A stretch of DNA of 64,000 bases. It comes from Ralstonia insidiosa. GTDB taxonomy: Bacteria; Pseudomonadota; Gammaproteobacteria; Burkholderiales; Burkholderiaceae. The position numbers and the translations under genes were made by a program. Within the stretch, counting starts at the first letter, position 1; each line of letters opens with the position of its first letter. Below the pieces are notes generated by a model. It saw only the letters and a list, made by a program, of their open reading frames with translations, did not search any database and was not told the DNA's origin. Shown here one piece after another: positions 35,710 through 45,478 of this stretch. Location: contig NZ_VZPV01000001.1 of assembly GCF_008801405.1 (NCBI RefSeq), positions 1,984,001 through 2,048,000 on the forward strand, read 5' to 3'.

Positions 35710-37827
35710 TTGACTTCGCTTGTCCCCCAGACCGCGCCGCCGAATGATTCCGATGCGGCTGGCGGCACCTCTGCTTCCGCAGCCGTCCCTGTCGATGCCC
35801 ATCATGCTGAACTGGCGACACTCTTTGCCGACGACGGCACGCTGGCCAAAGGTATCGACTCGTATCGGCCGCGCAGCTCGCAACTGACGATGGCGCAGGC
35901 GGTGGCCAACGCCATCGAGGCCGCCGATTCGCTCATCGTCGAAGCCGGCACGGGCACGGGCAAGACCTACGCGTACCTAGTTCCGGCGATGTTGTGGGGC
36001 GGCAAGGTGATCGTGTCCACGGGGACGAAGAACCTGCAGGATCAACTCTTCCTGCGTGACATCCCGACGGTGCGCAAGGCGCTGAACGCGCCGGTGTCGG
36101 TGGCGTTGCTCAAGGGGCGCGCGAACTACGTCTGCCATTACCACCTGGAACGCACGTCACAGAACGGGCGTCTGTCTTCGCGTCAGGATGCGGCGTGGCT
36201 GCGCCAGATCAATCTCTTCCTGAAGACCACGAAGACGGGCGACAAGGCCGAGATGTCCACCGTGCCCGAGAACGCACCGGTGTGGAACCTCGTTACGTCC
36301 ACGCGCGACAACTGCCTCGGCTCCGATTGCGCGTACTACAAGGATTGCTTTGTCATGCGTGCCCGCAAGGAGGCGCAGCAGGCCGATGTGGTGGTGGTCA
36401 ATCATCACCTGTTCTTTGCAGACGTGATGCTGAAGGACACGGGGATGGCCGAGTTGCTGCCGGCGGCCAACACGATCATCTTCGACGAAGCGCACCAGTT
36501 GCCCGAAACTGCCACGCTGTTCTTTGGCGAGACGATTTCGACCAACCAGATTCTGGAACTGGCACGCGATGCCGTGGCCGAGGGCCTGTCGCATGCGCGT
36601 GATGCCGTGGACTGGGTTGCCATTGCCGCGCCGCTGGAGCGCGCTGCACGTGATTTGCGCCTGGTATTCCGTCAGGACGGCGCGCGCCTATCCATCAAGC
36701 AGATCGACAACGATCAGGCGACAGCCAAGCCGTTCTACGAGGTGCTGCCGAAGCTGGAGCAAGCGCTGTCGGATTTCACAGGCGCGTTGGAGGCTCAGGC
36801 CGAACGTGCAGAGACCATTGAGCAATGCCATCGCCGCGCCGCCGCGCTGTGCGACCAGCTGGATGCATGGGCCAACCCCAAGCCGCCGCCCGTGGTGAAG
36901 AACGAAGAGGGTGAGACGGTGGAAACCGCGCCGTTCGATGAACGCGTGCGTTGGGTCGAGGTGTTTGCCAATTCTGTGCAACTGCATTTGACGCCACTGT
37001 CCATCGCGCCGATCTTTTCGCGCCAGCGAGCGGGCCAGCCGCGCGCATGGATCTTCACCTCCGCCACGCTGTCGGTGCGCGGCAACTTCACGCATTACGC
37101 GGCACAGCTTGGGCTGAATCGAGATCGGTCGATGACGCTGGACAGCCCATTCGACTATGCGTCGCAGGGCTTGCTCTATGTGCCGCGTGATCTGCCGCAA
37201 CCGAGCGATCCGCGCTTTACGGATGCCGTGCTCGACGCTGCTTTGCCGATGATCGAGGCGGCGGGCGGCAGGACCTTCGTGCTGTGCACGACGCTGCGTG
37301 CCGTTAACCGGGCAGCCGAACGTCTGGCCGATGAGTTTGCCCAGCGCGGCTGGGATTTTCCGCTGCTTGTGCAGGGGCAGGCCAGCCGCACCGAGTTGCT
37401 CGATCGTTTCCGCACACTCGGCAATGCCGTGCTGATCGGCAGCCAGAGTTTCTGGGAGGGCGTGGACGTGCGTGGCGAGGCGTTGTCGCTGGTGGTCATC
37501 GACAAGCTGCCGTTTGCGCCGCCCGATGATCCGGTGCTGAGTGCGCGTATGGAAGCACTGGAAAAAAAGGGCTTGAGCCCATTCGCCGTGCACCAGTTGC
37601 CGCACGCCGTCATCACGCTCAAGCAAGGAGCAGGGCGGTTGATTCGCTCCGAGACCGATCGCGGTGTGCTGATGATCTGCGACCCGCGCCTGGTGGAGAA
37701 GAACTACGGCCGGCAGATCTGGCAGAGCCTGCCGCCGTTCAAGCGCACGCGCGAGGCCGACACGGCAGCGGGTTTTCTGCGCTCGCTGCAGCCGGATACG
37801 CCGCTGGCAGAAGCAGCATCAGACTGA
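35710..37827 (+). CDS. dinG: ATP-dependent helicase, DinG/YoaA family
   Basis: 705 aa from a TTG at 35710, with AGGGAC 9 bp upstream. The frame opens at a GTG at 35671, but that codon is inside a terminator. XPD-like superfamily 2 helicase: Walker A EAGTGTGKTYAY near 80, the 4Fe-4S cysteines in YVCHYHL (about 141) and NCLGSDCAYYKDC (about 202-213), DEAH in IIFDEAHQL near 258, and C-terminal motifs SFWEGVDVRGE and GAGRLIRSETDRG. It unwinds R-loops and D-loops in DNA repair. The four-Cys cluster and lack of an N-terminal nuclease favour DinG/YoaA. Confidence 0.92.
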   Translation: MTSLVPQTAPPNDSDAAGGTSASAAVPVDAHHAELATLFADDGTLAKGIDSYRPRSSQLTMAQAVANAIEAADSLIVEAGTGTGKTYAYLVPAMLWGGKVIVSTGTKNLQDQLFLRDIPTVRKALNAPVSVALLKGRANYVCHYHLERTSQNGRLSSRQDAAWLRQINLFLKTTKTGDKAEMSTVPENAPVWNLVTSTRDNCLGSDCAYYKDCFVMRARKEAQQADVVVVNHHLFFADVMLKDTGMAELLPAANTIIFDEAHQLPETATLFFGETISTNQILELARDAVAEGLSHARDAVDWVAIAAPLERAARDLRLVFRQDGARLSIKQIDNDQATAKPFYEVLPKLEQALSDFTGALEAQAERAETIEQCHRRAAALCDQLDAWANPKPPPVVKNEEGETVETAPFDERVRWVEVFANSVQLHLTPLSIAPIFSRQRAGQPRAWIFTSATLSVRGNFTHYAAQLGLNRDRSMTLDSPFDYASQGLLYVPRDLPQPSDPRFTDAVLDAALPMIEAAGGRTFVLCTTLRAVNRAAERLADEFAQRGWDFPLLVQGQASRTELLDRFRTLGNAVLIGSQSFWEGVDVRGEALSLVVIDKLPFAPPDDPVLSARMEALEKKGLSPFAVHQLPHAVITLKQGAGRLIRSETDRGVLMICDPRLVEKNYGRQIWQSLPPFKRTREADTAAGFLRSLQPDTPLAEAASD

Positions 37828-37847
37828 TGCTGACGTGACGCGCAAAT

Positions 37848-37880
37848 AAAAAGCCCGGCCAACTTGGACCGGGCTTTTTA
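37848..37880. terminator. Bidirectional terminator, dinG and bamD
   Basis: AAAAAGCCCGG and CCGGGCTTTTT around a 10-nt loop. A and T runs on both sides suit the converging genes. Confidence 0.88.
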
Positions 37881-37898
37881 CTGCTGTTCAAGCCTTGC

Positions 37899-38744
37899 TT
37901 ACCACATCTGGTACCACGGCTTGTCTTTCTTGCGCTGACCGAAGGCGAGGAAATCGCTGCTCGGGTAGTTCTGCTTGATGATGCGCTCGGTGTCGTCGCG
38001 CATGTCCTTCATGCCCAGCGCTTCGTACGACTTCATCATGATGTACAGCGCTTCCTCAACTGCCGGCGCGCGGTCGTAATCCTTGATGGCGTCCTGCGCG
38101 CGGTTGACTGCGGCAAGGTAAGCGCCACGGCGATAGTAGTAGCGTGCAGCGCCCACTTCATGCTCGGCCATCGCGTTCACGATGTACTGCATGCGTGCGG
38201 TCGCGTCCGGCGTGTACTTGCTGTTCGGGAAGCGCGTGATCAGCGTCTTGAACGCGTCGTAGGCGGCGCGCGCTGCCTTGGGGTCGCGTTCGCTCAGGTC
38301 TTGGTTCGAGAAGCGGCCAAGCCAGCCCAGGTTGTCGTTGAAGTTGATCAGGCCCTTGAGGTAGTAGGCGTAATCGACGCTGGGGTGGTTCGGGTGCAAC
38401 TGGATGAAGCGATCAACCGCAGCCAGTGCAGCAGCAGTTTCGCCATCCTTGTAGTTGGCGTAGGCGGTTTCGATCTGCGCTTGCTGAGCAAACGGGCCGA
38501 ACGGATAGCGGCTTTCGAGCTTTTCGTAGTACTTGACGGCCTTGGCGTAGTCGCCGCCATCGAGCGATTCCTTCGCTTCAGAATATAATTTGTTGGCTGA
38601 CCAGCCAGCCGTTTCGTCTTGCTGTTCTGGCAGGATGCCGCAGGCCGAAATGGTCAGGCATGCAAACCCTACCGCCAACACTGCTCCGATTTGTGCGCGG
38701 ATTCGTACTCCAAAACGCGCCTGCTTTACGCTCGTGACCGACAT
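37899..38744 (-). CDS. bamD: Outer-membrane assembly lipoprotein BamD
   Basis: 281 aa. Signal peptide with lipobox LTISAC, lipidated Cys near residue 35, then tetratricopeptide repeats (SANKLYSEAKESLDGGDYAKAVKYYEKLESRYPFGPF, abridged here to the first TPR at about 48-85). Part of the BAM complex that inserts beta-barrel proteins. The family signatures DYAYYLKGL and ARYYYRRGAYLAAVNRAQ are present. The start is ATG at 38744 after AAGGTG. It is divergent from rluD with a 15-bp gap, a conserved pairing in proteobacteria. Confidence 0.96.
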   Translation of the reverse strand: MSVTSVKQARFGVRIRAQIGAVLAVGFACLTISACGILPEQQDETAGWSANKLYSEAKESLDGGDYAKAVKYYEKLESRYPFGPFAQQAQIETAYANYKDGETAAALAAVDRFIQLHPNHPSVDYAYYLKGLINFNDNLGWLGRFSNQDLSERDPKAARAAYDAFKTLITRFPNSKYTPDATARMQYIVNAMAEHEVGAARYYYRRGAYLAAVNRAQDAIKDYDRAPAVEEALYIMMKSYEALGMKDMRDDTERIIKQNYPSSDFLAFGQRKKDKPWYQMW

Positions 38745-38759
38745 GGGCACCTTTTCTCA

Positions 38760-39872
38760 ATGAAAAATCGCATCAAGGATTATAGCCCAAGCCCCGCGTC
38801 AGACGACGCAGCGGCTGACGTTTCCATCACTTCGCAAGAAACCGAAGACGCGCTCGATGATGAGGCACTCGATCTGCCTGCCGTCGGCGGCGCAGAGGCG
38901 GCTGAGCCGATCGTCGTGGAGGTTCCTGAAGTTCTGCACGGAGAGCGCCTGGATAAGGCGCTGGCCAAGCTCCTGCCCGATTACTCGCGCAGCCGCCTGC
39001 AGCAATGGATCGACGCCGGTGCCGTGCGCATGGATGGCGCGGCGGTGCGCCCGCGCGCGGCGGTATCCGGCGGCGCTCGCATCGAGGTCGTGCCACAACG
39101 CGCGGCCGATGAGAACGCCTTCGTGGCCGAGCCAATCGACCTGGACGTCGTCTACGAAGACGACACGCTGCTCGTCATCAACAAGCCGGCCGGCCTGGTT
39201 GTGCACCCGGCTGCAGGCAACTGGAGTGGCACGGTGCTCAACGGCTTGCTGCATCGCTATCCCGATGCCGCTCAATTGCCGCGCGCGGGCATCGTGCACC
39301 GTCTCGATAAAGAAACCTCCGGCCTAATGGTCGTCGCCCGTACGTTGCCCGCACAGACCGATCTCGTGCGTCAGCTGCAAGCGCGCACGGTCAAGCGGAC
39401 CTATCTGGCGCTGGTCTGGGGTGAAACGCCAGAAGAGGCCACCATCGATGCGCCGATCGGCCGTGATCCGCGCGACCGCACCCGCATGGCCATCATCGAG
39501 ACGGCCAGCGGTAAGCAGGCGCGTACGCATTTCAAGACGCTCGACGTGGTGGACCTGGGGCGTGCGCAGGTGTCGCTGGTGCGCTGCCAGCTTGAGACCG
39601 GCCGTACGCATCAGATTCGCGTGCATTTTGAGTCCGAGGGGCACCCGTTGCTGGGCGATCCGGTCTACACGCGTAACTTCCGTCGCGGCAAACCGCAGAC
39701 GATCAAGGCGCAGTTGCCGGTGCCGTTTGCGCGGCAGGCGCTACACGCCGTGCGCCTTGGGCTTGTACACCCTGCATCCGGCAAGTCGGTCCATTGGACG
39801 GCCGAAGTGCCTGACGATTTCGCAGAGCTGATGGAAGCCCTGGACCTGGACCCCGATGTCGATTTCAACTGA
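38760..39872 (+). CDS. rluD: 23S rRNA pseudouridine synthase RluD
   Basis: 370 aa. An acidic N-terminal extension of about 55 residues precedes an S4 domain (ERLDKALAKLLPDYSRSRLQQWID, from about 63) and the RluA catalytic domain with the active Asp in GIVHRLDKETSG near 182. Other motifs: INKPAGLVVHP, GRTHQIRVHF and LLGDPVY. RluD modifies positions 1911, 1915 and 1917 of helix 69. Divergent from bamD and overlapping the start of pgeF by 17 bp. Confidence 0.95.
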   Translation: MKNRIKDYSPSPASDDAAADVSITSQETEDALDDEALDLPAVGGAEAAEPIVVEVPEVLHGERLDKALAKLLPDYSRSRLQQWIDAGAVRMDGAAVRPRAAVSGGARIEVVPQRAADENAFVAEPIDLDVVYEDDTLLVINKPAGLVVHPAAGNWSGTVLNGLLHRYPDAAQLPRAGIVHRLDKETSGLMVVARTLPAQTDLVRQLQARTVKRTYLALVWGETPEEATIDAPIGRDPRDRTRMAIIETASGKQARTHFKTLDVVDLGRAQVSLVRCQLETGRTHQIRVHFESEGHPLLGDPVYTRNFRRGKPQTIKAQLPVPFARQALHAVRLGLVHPASGKSVHWTAEVPDDFAELMEALDLDPDVDFN

Positions 39873-40674
39873 TTGGATCATCCCCGACTGGCCGGTGCAT
39901 CCACGCGTTAAGGCGCTGGCGACCACGCGGCTGGGTGGTGTCAGCACCGGCCCTTACGGTCTGGCCGGCGGCCTGCCGGGTGGCCTGAATCTGGGCCAAC
40001 ACGTGGGCGATACGCCGGATGCCGTCGAACAGAATCGCCGCATCCTGCGTGCCGCCGTACCTGCTGAGCCGGTGTGGATGGAGCAGGTGCACGGCACTGG
40101 CGTGGCGGACCTGGATCAACTCACCAACGTGTCGGCACCGGTGGTGGCTGATGCCGCAGTGGCGTCTTGGCGCGATCGCGTTTGTGTGGTCATGACGGCC
40201 GATTGCCTGCCTGTGCTGCTAAGCGACGCGCGTGGCGTGACGGTCGGGGCGGCGCATGCCGGTTGGCGTGGGCTGTGCGGTGGCGTGATTGAGCGCACGG
40301 TCGACGCGATGATGCAACGGCTGCGTGCCTGCGGTCAGGAGGCTGATCCGACATGGCTGGCATGGCTGGGCCCTGCGATCGGCCCATCATGCTTCGAGGT
40401 TGGCGCGGAAGTGCGGCAAGCCTTCATCGATGCGGCTCAGCCGGATGAATTGCCGGCTACCGAAGCGGCATTCGTGAAGGGCGTGTCGGAAGGAAAGTTC
40501 TTCGCCGATCTCTATGCGCTGGCCCGGCTGCGGCTGGCACGTGTCGGTTGTACGGATGTGTACGGTGGGGGCTTGTGCACGATGACGGACGCCGATCGCT
40601 TCTACTCGTATCGCCGGGAGCGCACGACTGGCCGCATGGCCACCCTGATCTGGCGCGCGGATAACGTTGATTGA
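39856..40674 (+). CDS. pgeF: Peptidoglycan editing factor / YfiH (multicopper-oxidase-like, DUF152)
   Basis: 272-aa YfiH/LACC1 family protein. The metal-site residues are in MEQVHG (about H78), TADCLPVLL (about C117) and AAHAGWRG (about H134), with WLGPAIG and CTMTDADRFYSYRRE further on. Members act as purine nucleoside phosphorylases, and in E. coli YfiH prevents wrong amino acids entering peptidoglycan. Its start lies inside rluD, so it is coupled to it, as in most gammaproteobacteria and betaproteobacteria. Confidence 0.93.
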   Translation: MSISTDWIIPDWPVHPRVKALATTRLGGVSTGPYGLAGGLPGGLNLGQHVGDTPDAVEQNRRILRAAVPAEPVWMEQVHGTGVADLDQLTNVSAPVVADAAVASWRDRVCVVMTADCLPVLLSDARGVTVGAAHAGWRGLCGGVIERTVDAMMQRLRACGQEADPTWLAWLGPAIGPSCFEVGAEVRQAFIDAAQPDELPATEAAFVKGVSEGKFFADLYALARLRLARVGCTDVYGGGLCTMTDADRFYSYRRERTTGRMATLIWRADNVD

Positions 40675-40676
40675 CG

Positions 40677-40889
40677 TCAGTTGGCGCCGTCGCTGGATGC
40701 GGCGGCGTCATTCTCTGCTTCCCGCGCTCGTCTGCGCCGCTTGCGTGCCGGCGAGTCGACAATCCACAAGAAGAGCGACAGCGGCGCCACGCCGTACAGG
40801 ATGAATGTGCCGATGCCGGCAATCCACGATTGCTCAGTCAAGGACATCATCAGGACAACGTAAAGCCAGCCAATGGCGACGATATACAT
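40677..40889 (-). CDS. Small membrane protein
   Basis: 70 aa from the ATG at 40889 (MYIVAIGWLYVVLMMSLTEQ). Two hydrophobic helices (about 2-17 and 23-43) are followed by a basic KRRRRRAREAE tail ending in a Ser/Asp-rich end. The frame is open further upstream but that part is not protein-like. The gene converges with pgeF, its stop lying 3 bp from the pgeF stop. Unknown function, in many relatives a conserved hypothetical. Confidence 0.7.
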   Translation of the reverse strand: MYIVAIGWLYVVLMMSLTEQSWIAGIGTFILYGVAPLSLFLWIVDSPARKRRRRAREAENDAAASSDGAN

Positions 40890-41056
40890 GGCGGAAGGCG
40901 CCCGGCGTTTGCGCAATGGGGCAGTCTCGCACGAAATTGCATCGGCTGGACCATAGCCCGCCACCGTACTTAGCCATTCAACGGCGCCGCGCTCAGGCGG
41001 ATTCGGCAAAACCCTTACTGGACCACGGTTTACAGGCAATCATCGGTCAACTCCGA

Positions 41057-41086
41057 TTGACAGCCTTGAAACGGCGAGGCAACAAT
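41057..41086 (+). promoter_or_regulatory. Promoter of the phaCAB operon
   Basis: A perfect TTGACA (41057-41062), 18 bp, AACAAT (41081-41086). It is the same pair of hexamers and the same spacing that I recall for the mapped phaC promoter of R. eutropha, 70 bp before the ATG here. Confidence 0.7.
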
Positions 41087-41155
41087 GCCCCGGAATACTG
41101 CGATTTGCGCCGCATAACCACCCGGAGCGGCGCGTATCGCATGCATGAGGGCACT

Positions 41156-42952
41156 ATGGCAACGCGTCAATCCGCATCTTCCAAAGCATCTAGCGCCCAC
41201 ACCCAAGCCCCCTGGCAGGGCTTGCCGGATCCGGCGCAATGGGCTGAGCAGTTCAAGCAATGGCAAGCCTACGCTGGCGCATTCGCGCAGCCAGGCGCTG
41301 CCGCTCCCGGCCTTGGCCAGTTCAATGGCGCTCAGATGATGGGCGAGGGCGCCGTGCCCTTCGCACTGATTCCGTCTGAGCGCCTGGCTGAAATCCAGCA
41401 GAAATACCTTGAGGAATGGCTCCAGATCTGGCGCCACATGAGCACCGGCGATAGCGCTGAGGCTGTCGCGCCGTCCGATCGCCGCTTTGCCAACGAGGCC
41501 TGGCGCAAGAGCCCGCTCTACGGCTATGCCGCTGCCTTCTACGTGCTCAACGCCCGTACGCTGATGGAAATGGCGGATGCCGTGCAGGCCGACGCCAAGA
41601 CCCGTGAGCGCGTACGTTTTGCCGTGTCGCAATGGACGGCCGCCATGTCGCCGTCCAACTTCCTGGCGACGAACCCAGAGGCGCAGAAGCAACTGCTCGA
41701 ATCGCGCGGCGAATCGCTGCGTACCGGCATCCTGAACATGCTGCAGGACATGGAGCGGGGCAAGATCTCACAGACCGACGAGACGGCGTTCGAGATCGGT
41801 CGCAACGTGGCCAACAGCGAAGGCGCGGTCGTTTTCGAGAACGATTACTTCCAGCTCATCCAGTACAAGCCGCTGACGGCCAAGGTCTATGCCAAGCCGC
41901 TGCTGCTCGTGCCGCCTTGCATCAATAAGTACTACATCCTCGATTTGCAGCCCGCCAATTCACTGGTGCGCTATGCGGTGGAGCAGGGCAACACGGTGTT
42001 CCTGGTGTCGTGGCGCAACCCCGATATCAGCATGGCCTCGCGCACCTGGGAGGACTACATCGAGGGCGGCGCGATTGAGGCCATTCGCGTGGCACGTGAG
42101 ATCTCGGCGCAGGACCAGATCAACGTACTGGGCTTCTGTGTGGGCGGCACGATTCTCTCCACGGCACTGGCCGTTCTGGCCGCGCGTGGCGAGCATCCGG
42201 CCGCAAGCCTGACACTGTTGACGACGCTGCTGGACTTTACCGACACCGGCATCCTTGACGTCTTCGTCGATCAAGCCCAGGTGGAGATGCGCGAGCAGAC
42301 CATCGGTGCGAGTGCTCCGACTGGCCCGGGCTTGCTACGCGGCGTGGAACTGGCAAACACCTTCTCGTTCCTGCGCCCGAACGATCTGGTCTGGAACTAC
42401 GTGGTCGAGAACTATCTGAAGGGTAAGACGCCCGCACCGTTCGACCTGCTGTACTGGAACGGCGATTCGACCAACCTGCCGGGGCCGTGGTACTGCTGGT
42501 ATCTGCGTCATACGTACCTGCAGAACGACCTGAAGGAGCCGGGCAAGCTGACGGTGGGCGGCACGCCTGTCGACCTTGGCAAAATCGATGCGCCGGTCTA
42601 CATCTATGGCTCACGCGAAGACCATATCGTCCCGTGGCAATCCGCATATGCATCGGTGCCGCTGCTCAAGGGCAAACGGCGCTTCGTGCTGGGTGCCTCG
42701 GGTCATATCGCTGGCGTCATCAACCCGCCCGCGGCCAACAAGCGTTCGCACTGGATCAACACCAAACTGCCCGAGACCGCCGATGCGTGGTTCGAGGGCG
42801 CCAAAGAGCACCCGGGCAGCTGGTGGCCCGACTGGTCGGCTTGGCTAGCGTCACACGCTGGCGCACAAAAGGCCGCCCCCAAACGCTATGGCAATGCGGA
42901 CTACTCGGAGATCGAGCCCGCACCCGGCCGTTACGTCAAACAGAAAGCGTAA
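41156..42952 (+). CDS. phaC: Class I poly(3-hydroxyalkanoate) synthase
   Basis: 598 aa (R. eutropha PhaC1 589). It polymerises 3-hydroxyacyl-CoA on the granule surface. The N-terminal variable domain includes SPSNFLATNPEAQKQLLES, and the alpha/beta-hydrolase core has the lipase-like box GFCVGG with the nucleophilic Cys near 328. The catalytic Asp is in YGSREDHIVPW and the His in GASGHIAGVINPP. The end PAPGRYVKQKA closely matches the R. eutropha enzyme. The chosen start MATRQSASS is preceded by GAGG, and an ATG at 41141 is less likely. Confidence 0.97.
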   Translation: MATRQSASSKASSAHTQAPWQGLPDPAQWAEQFKQWQAYAGAFAQPGAAAPGLGQFNGAQMMGEGAVPFALIPSERLAEIQQKYLEEWLQIWRHMSTGDSAEAVAPSDRRFANEAWRKSPLYGYAAAFYVLNARTLMEMADAVQADAKTRERVRFAVSQWTAAMSPSNFLATNPEAQKQLLESRGESLRTGILNMLQDMERGKISQTDETAFEIGRNVANSEGAVVFENDYFQLIQYKPLTAKVYAKPLLLVPPCINKYYILDLQPANSLVRYAVEQGNTVFLVSWRNPDISMASRTWEDYIEGGAIEAIRVAREISAQDQINVLGFCVGGTILSTALAVLAARGEHPAASLTLLTTLLDFTDTGILDVFVDQAQVEMREQTIGASAPTGPGLLRGVELANTFSFLRPNDLVWNYVVENYLKGKTPAPFDLLYWNGDSTNLPGPWYCWYLRHTYLQNDLKEPGKLTVGGTPVDLGKIDAPVYIYGSREDHIVPWQSAYASVPLLKGKRRFVLGASGHIAGVINPPAANKRSHWINTKLPETADAWFEGAKEHPGSWWPDWSAWLASHAGAQKAAPKRYGNADYSEIEPAPGRYVKQKA

Positions 42953-43038
42953 GATCGCGCGCATGATCCCCCGTTGCCGTCGCGGCTGCGGCCGCCGACG
43001 GTGTCCCCGACTCTCTTTCGACTGTGGAAGGTAAGCAA

Positions 43039-44220
43039 ATGACCGATGTTGTGATCGTATCGGCGGTTCGTACCGCTGTAGGCAAGTTTGGTGGTTCGCT
43101 GGCGAAGATTGCCGCCCCGGATCTGGGTGCAGCCGTGATTCGCGAGGCGCTCTCGCGTGCGAAGGTTTCGCCGGACCAGGTGAGCGAAGTCATCATGGGG
43201 CAGGTGCTGACCGCCGGCTCGGGCCAGAACCCGGCGCGCCAGGCCGTCATCAAGGCCGGGCTGCCCAACATGGTGCCGGGCATGACCATCAACAAGGTGT
43301 GCGGCTCGGGTCTGAAGGCCGTGATGCTGGCGGCCAATGCCATCATTGCGGGCGACGCGGATATCGTCGTGGCGGGTGGTCAGGAGAACATGTCTGCTGC
43401 CCCACACGTACTGCCGGGTTCGCGTGACGGTTTCCGGATGGGCGACGCGAAGCTCATCGACTCGATGATTGTGGATGGGCTGTGGGACGTCTACAACCAG
43501 TACCACATGGGCATCACCGCTGAGAACGTCGCCAAGGAATACGGCATCACGCGCGAGGCGCAGGACGAGTTTGCCGTGGCCTCGCAGAACAAGGCAGAAG
43601 CTGCGCAGAAGTCGGGTCGCTTCAACGACGAAATCGTTCCGATCCTGATCCCGCAGCGCAAGGGGGATCCGATCGCGTTCGCGCAGGACGAATTCGTTCG
43701 CCACGGCGCGACGCTGGATTCGATGGCTGGCCTGAAGCCTGCCTTCGACAAGGCTGGCACCGTCACAGCGGCCAATGCTTCGGGCCTGAACGATGGCGCC
43801 GCTGCTGTGGTCGTGATGTCTGCGGCCAAGGCCAAGGAACTGGGCCTGACCCCGCTGGCCACCATTCGTGCCTACGCCAGCGCTGGCCTGGATCCGAAGG
43901 TGATGGGCATGGGGCCGGTGCCGGCGTCCAAGCGTTGCCTGTCGCGCGCCGGCTGGTCGGTGAACGATCTGGACCTGATGGAGATCAACGAGGCGTTTGC
44001 CGCGCAGGCGCTGGCTGTGCACCAGCAGATGGGCTGGGATACGTCCAAGGTCAACGTCAATGGCGGCGCGATTGCCATTGGTCACCCCATCGGCGCGTCG
44101 GGCTGCCGCATTCTGGTCACGCTGCTGCACGAAATGCAGAAGCGCGATGCGAAGAAGGGCCTGGCCTCGCTGTGTATTGGTGGCGGCATGGGCGTGGCGC
44201 TGGCAGTCGAGCGTCCGTAA
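43039..44220 (+). CDS. phaA: Acetyl-CoA acetyltransferase (beta-ketothiolase)
   Basis: 393 aa, the exact length of R. eutropha PhaA. It condenses two acetyl-CoA to acetoacetyl-CoA. Acyl-carrying C88 is in NKVCGSGLKAV, H349 in IGHPIGASG and C379 in LCIGGGMG. GGAAGG precedes the ATG. Second gene of phaCAB, 86 bp after phaC and about 111 bp before phaB. Confidence 0.97.
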   Translation: MTDVVIVSAVRTAVGKFGGSLAKIAAPDLGAAVIREALSRAKVSPDQVSEVIMGQVLTAGSGQNPARQAVIKAGLPNMVPGMTINKVCGSGLKAVMLAANAIIAGDADIVVAGGQENMSAAPHVLPGSRDGFRMGDAKLIDSMIVDGLWDVYNQYHMGITAENVAKEYGITREAQDEFAVASQNKAEAAQKSGRFNDEIVPILIPQRKGDPIAFAQDEFVRHGATLDSMAGLKPAFDKAGTVTAANASGLNDGAAAVVVMSAAKAKELGLTPLATIRAYASAGLDPKVMGMGPVPASKRCLSRAGWSVNDLDLMEINEAFAAQALAVHQQMGWDTSKVNVNGGAIAIGHPIGASGCRILVTLLHEMQKRDAKKGLASLCIGGGMGVALAVERP

Positions 44221-44331
44221 ATCTTTGTAGTGTTATCGGCGCGCGCTGAACGAAAGCGGTGTGCGCCGATCCGAAGCATCTCCGCTTGAGAAAAACTCGG
44301 GCGGTTCCAATAACAAGGACTAGGAGTGGAC

Positions 44332-45072
44332 ATGACCAAACGCATTGCATACGTCACCGGCGGCATGGGCGGCATCGGAACGGCGATTTGCCAGCGCTTG
44401 GCGCGCGACGGCTTCATCGTCGTCGCAGGTTGCGGCCCGAATTCGCCGCGCAAGGCAAAATGGCTCGAGCAGCAGAAGGCGCTGGGCTTTGATTTCGTTC
44501 CGTCTGAAGGCAACGTCGGCGATTGGGAATCGACCAAGGCCGCGTTCGACAAGGTCAAGGCTGAAGTGGGTGAGGTGGATGTCCTCGTCAACAACGCCGG
44601 CATCACGCGCGACGTGGTGTTCCGCAAGATGACCCGCGCTGACTGGGACGCTGTGATCGACACCAACCTCACGTCGCTGTTCAACGTGACCAAGCAGGTG
44701 ATCGACGGCATGGTGGATCGTGGCTGGGGTCGCGTCATCAACATCTCGTCGGTGAACGGTCAGAAGGGGCAGTTTGGCCAGACCAACTACTCGACGGCCA
44801 AGGCTGGCCTGCACGGCTTCACGATGGCACTGGCGCAGGAAGTGGCGACCAAGGGCGTGACGGTGAACACTGTGTCGCCAGGCTATATCGCCACCGACAT
44901 GGTGAAAGCGATTCGTCAGGATGTGCTCGACAAGATCGTCGGTACGATCCCGGTCAAGCGCCTGGGTGAGCCGACGGAAATCGCTTCGATCTGCGCATGG
45001 CTGGCGTCCGAAGAGTCGGGCTTCTCCACCGGCGCAGACTTCTCCCTCAACGGCGGCCTGCACATGGGCTGA
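44332..45072 (+). CDS. phaB: NADPH-dependent acetoacetyl-CoA reductase
   Basis: 246 aa, the same length as R. eutropha PhaB1. Short-chain dehydrogenase: nucleotide-binding TGGMGGIG at 9-16, NNAG near 90, catalytic Ser/Tyr/Lys in SSVNG and QTNYSTAKAG (about S138, Y151, K155). It makes (R)-3-hydroxybutyryl-CoA for PhaC. GGAG lies 7 bp before the ATG at 44332; a GTG at 44326 is ignored. Confidence 0.97.
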   Translation: MTKRIAYVTGGMGGIGTAICQRLARDGFIVVAGCGPNSPRKAKWLEQQKALGFDFVPSEGNVGDWESTKAAFDKVKAEVGEVDVLVNNAGITRDVVFRKMTRADWDAVIDTNLTSLFNVTKQVIDGMVDRGWGRVINISSVNGQKGQFGQTNYSTAKAGLHGFTMALAQEVATKGVTVNTVSPGYIATDMVKAIRQDVLDKIVGTIPVKRLGEPTEIASICAWLASEESGFSTGADFSLNGGLHMG

Positions 45073-45478
45073 CCTTCAAACGCCCATGCTGCGGTCTTGC
45101 TGCAGCATGGGCGCAGCAATTTTCCCCCAAGAATCCGTTTTTACCCGTTCGCTGCTGCGATGCTCAAGTGCGTCGCAGCAGTGTATTTGCGTTGCACTTC
45201 GACGCGCATTCGGGTGCATCGGCCGTATCAAAATGCTGCGGGTTTTTACCGGGGGAGGTCGCCTTTTCTTTGCATGGCGATCCGCATAGAATCCAATCAC
45301 GGAGGCGCTCCGCAGGGAGACACGGGGCGTCCGATCATAACCGGATGCATCTGCGTTGCCACATTCCTACGCAGATCGGAATAGCCGGGCAACCGCGTAT
45401 TTTGCTGCACCGCTTGGTGCAGTCATTTCGCACTGCATCGGCTGCACCGCAGCAGCATCGCCAACACGGAAAGGCATG
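45073..45478. other. 406-bp phaB-phaR spacer
   Basis: A 11-12-bp hairpin (CGCCCATGCTGC / GCAGCATGGGCG at 45081-45113), followed by AATTTT, may act as an inefficient phaB terminator. A -10-like TAGAAT is at 45287-45292. No PhaR consensus match was found here by eye, although PhaR autoregulation is known in related bacteria. No supported ORF. Confidence 0.5.
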
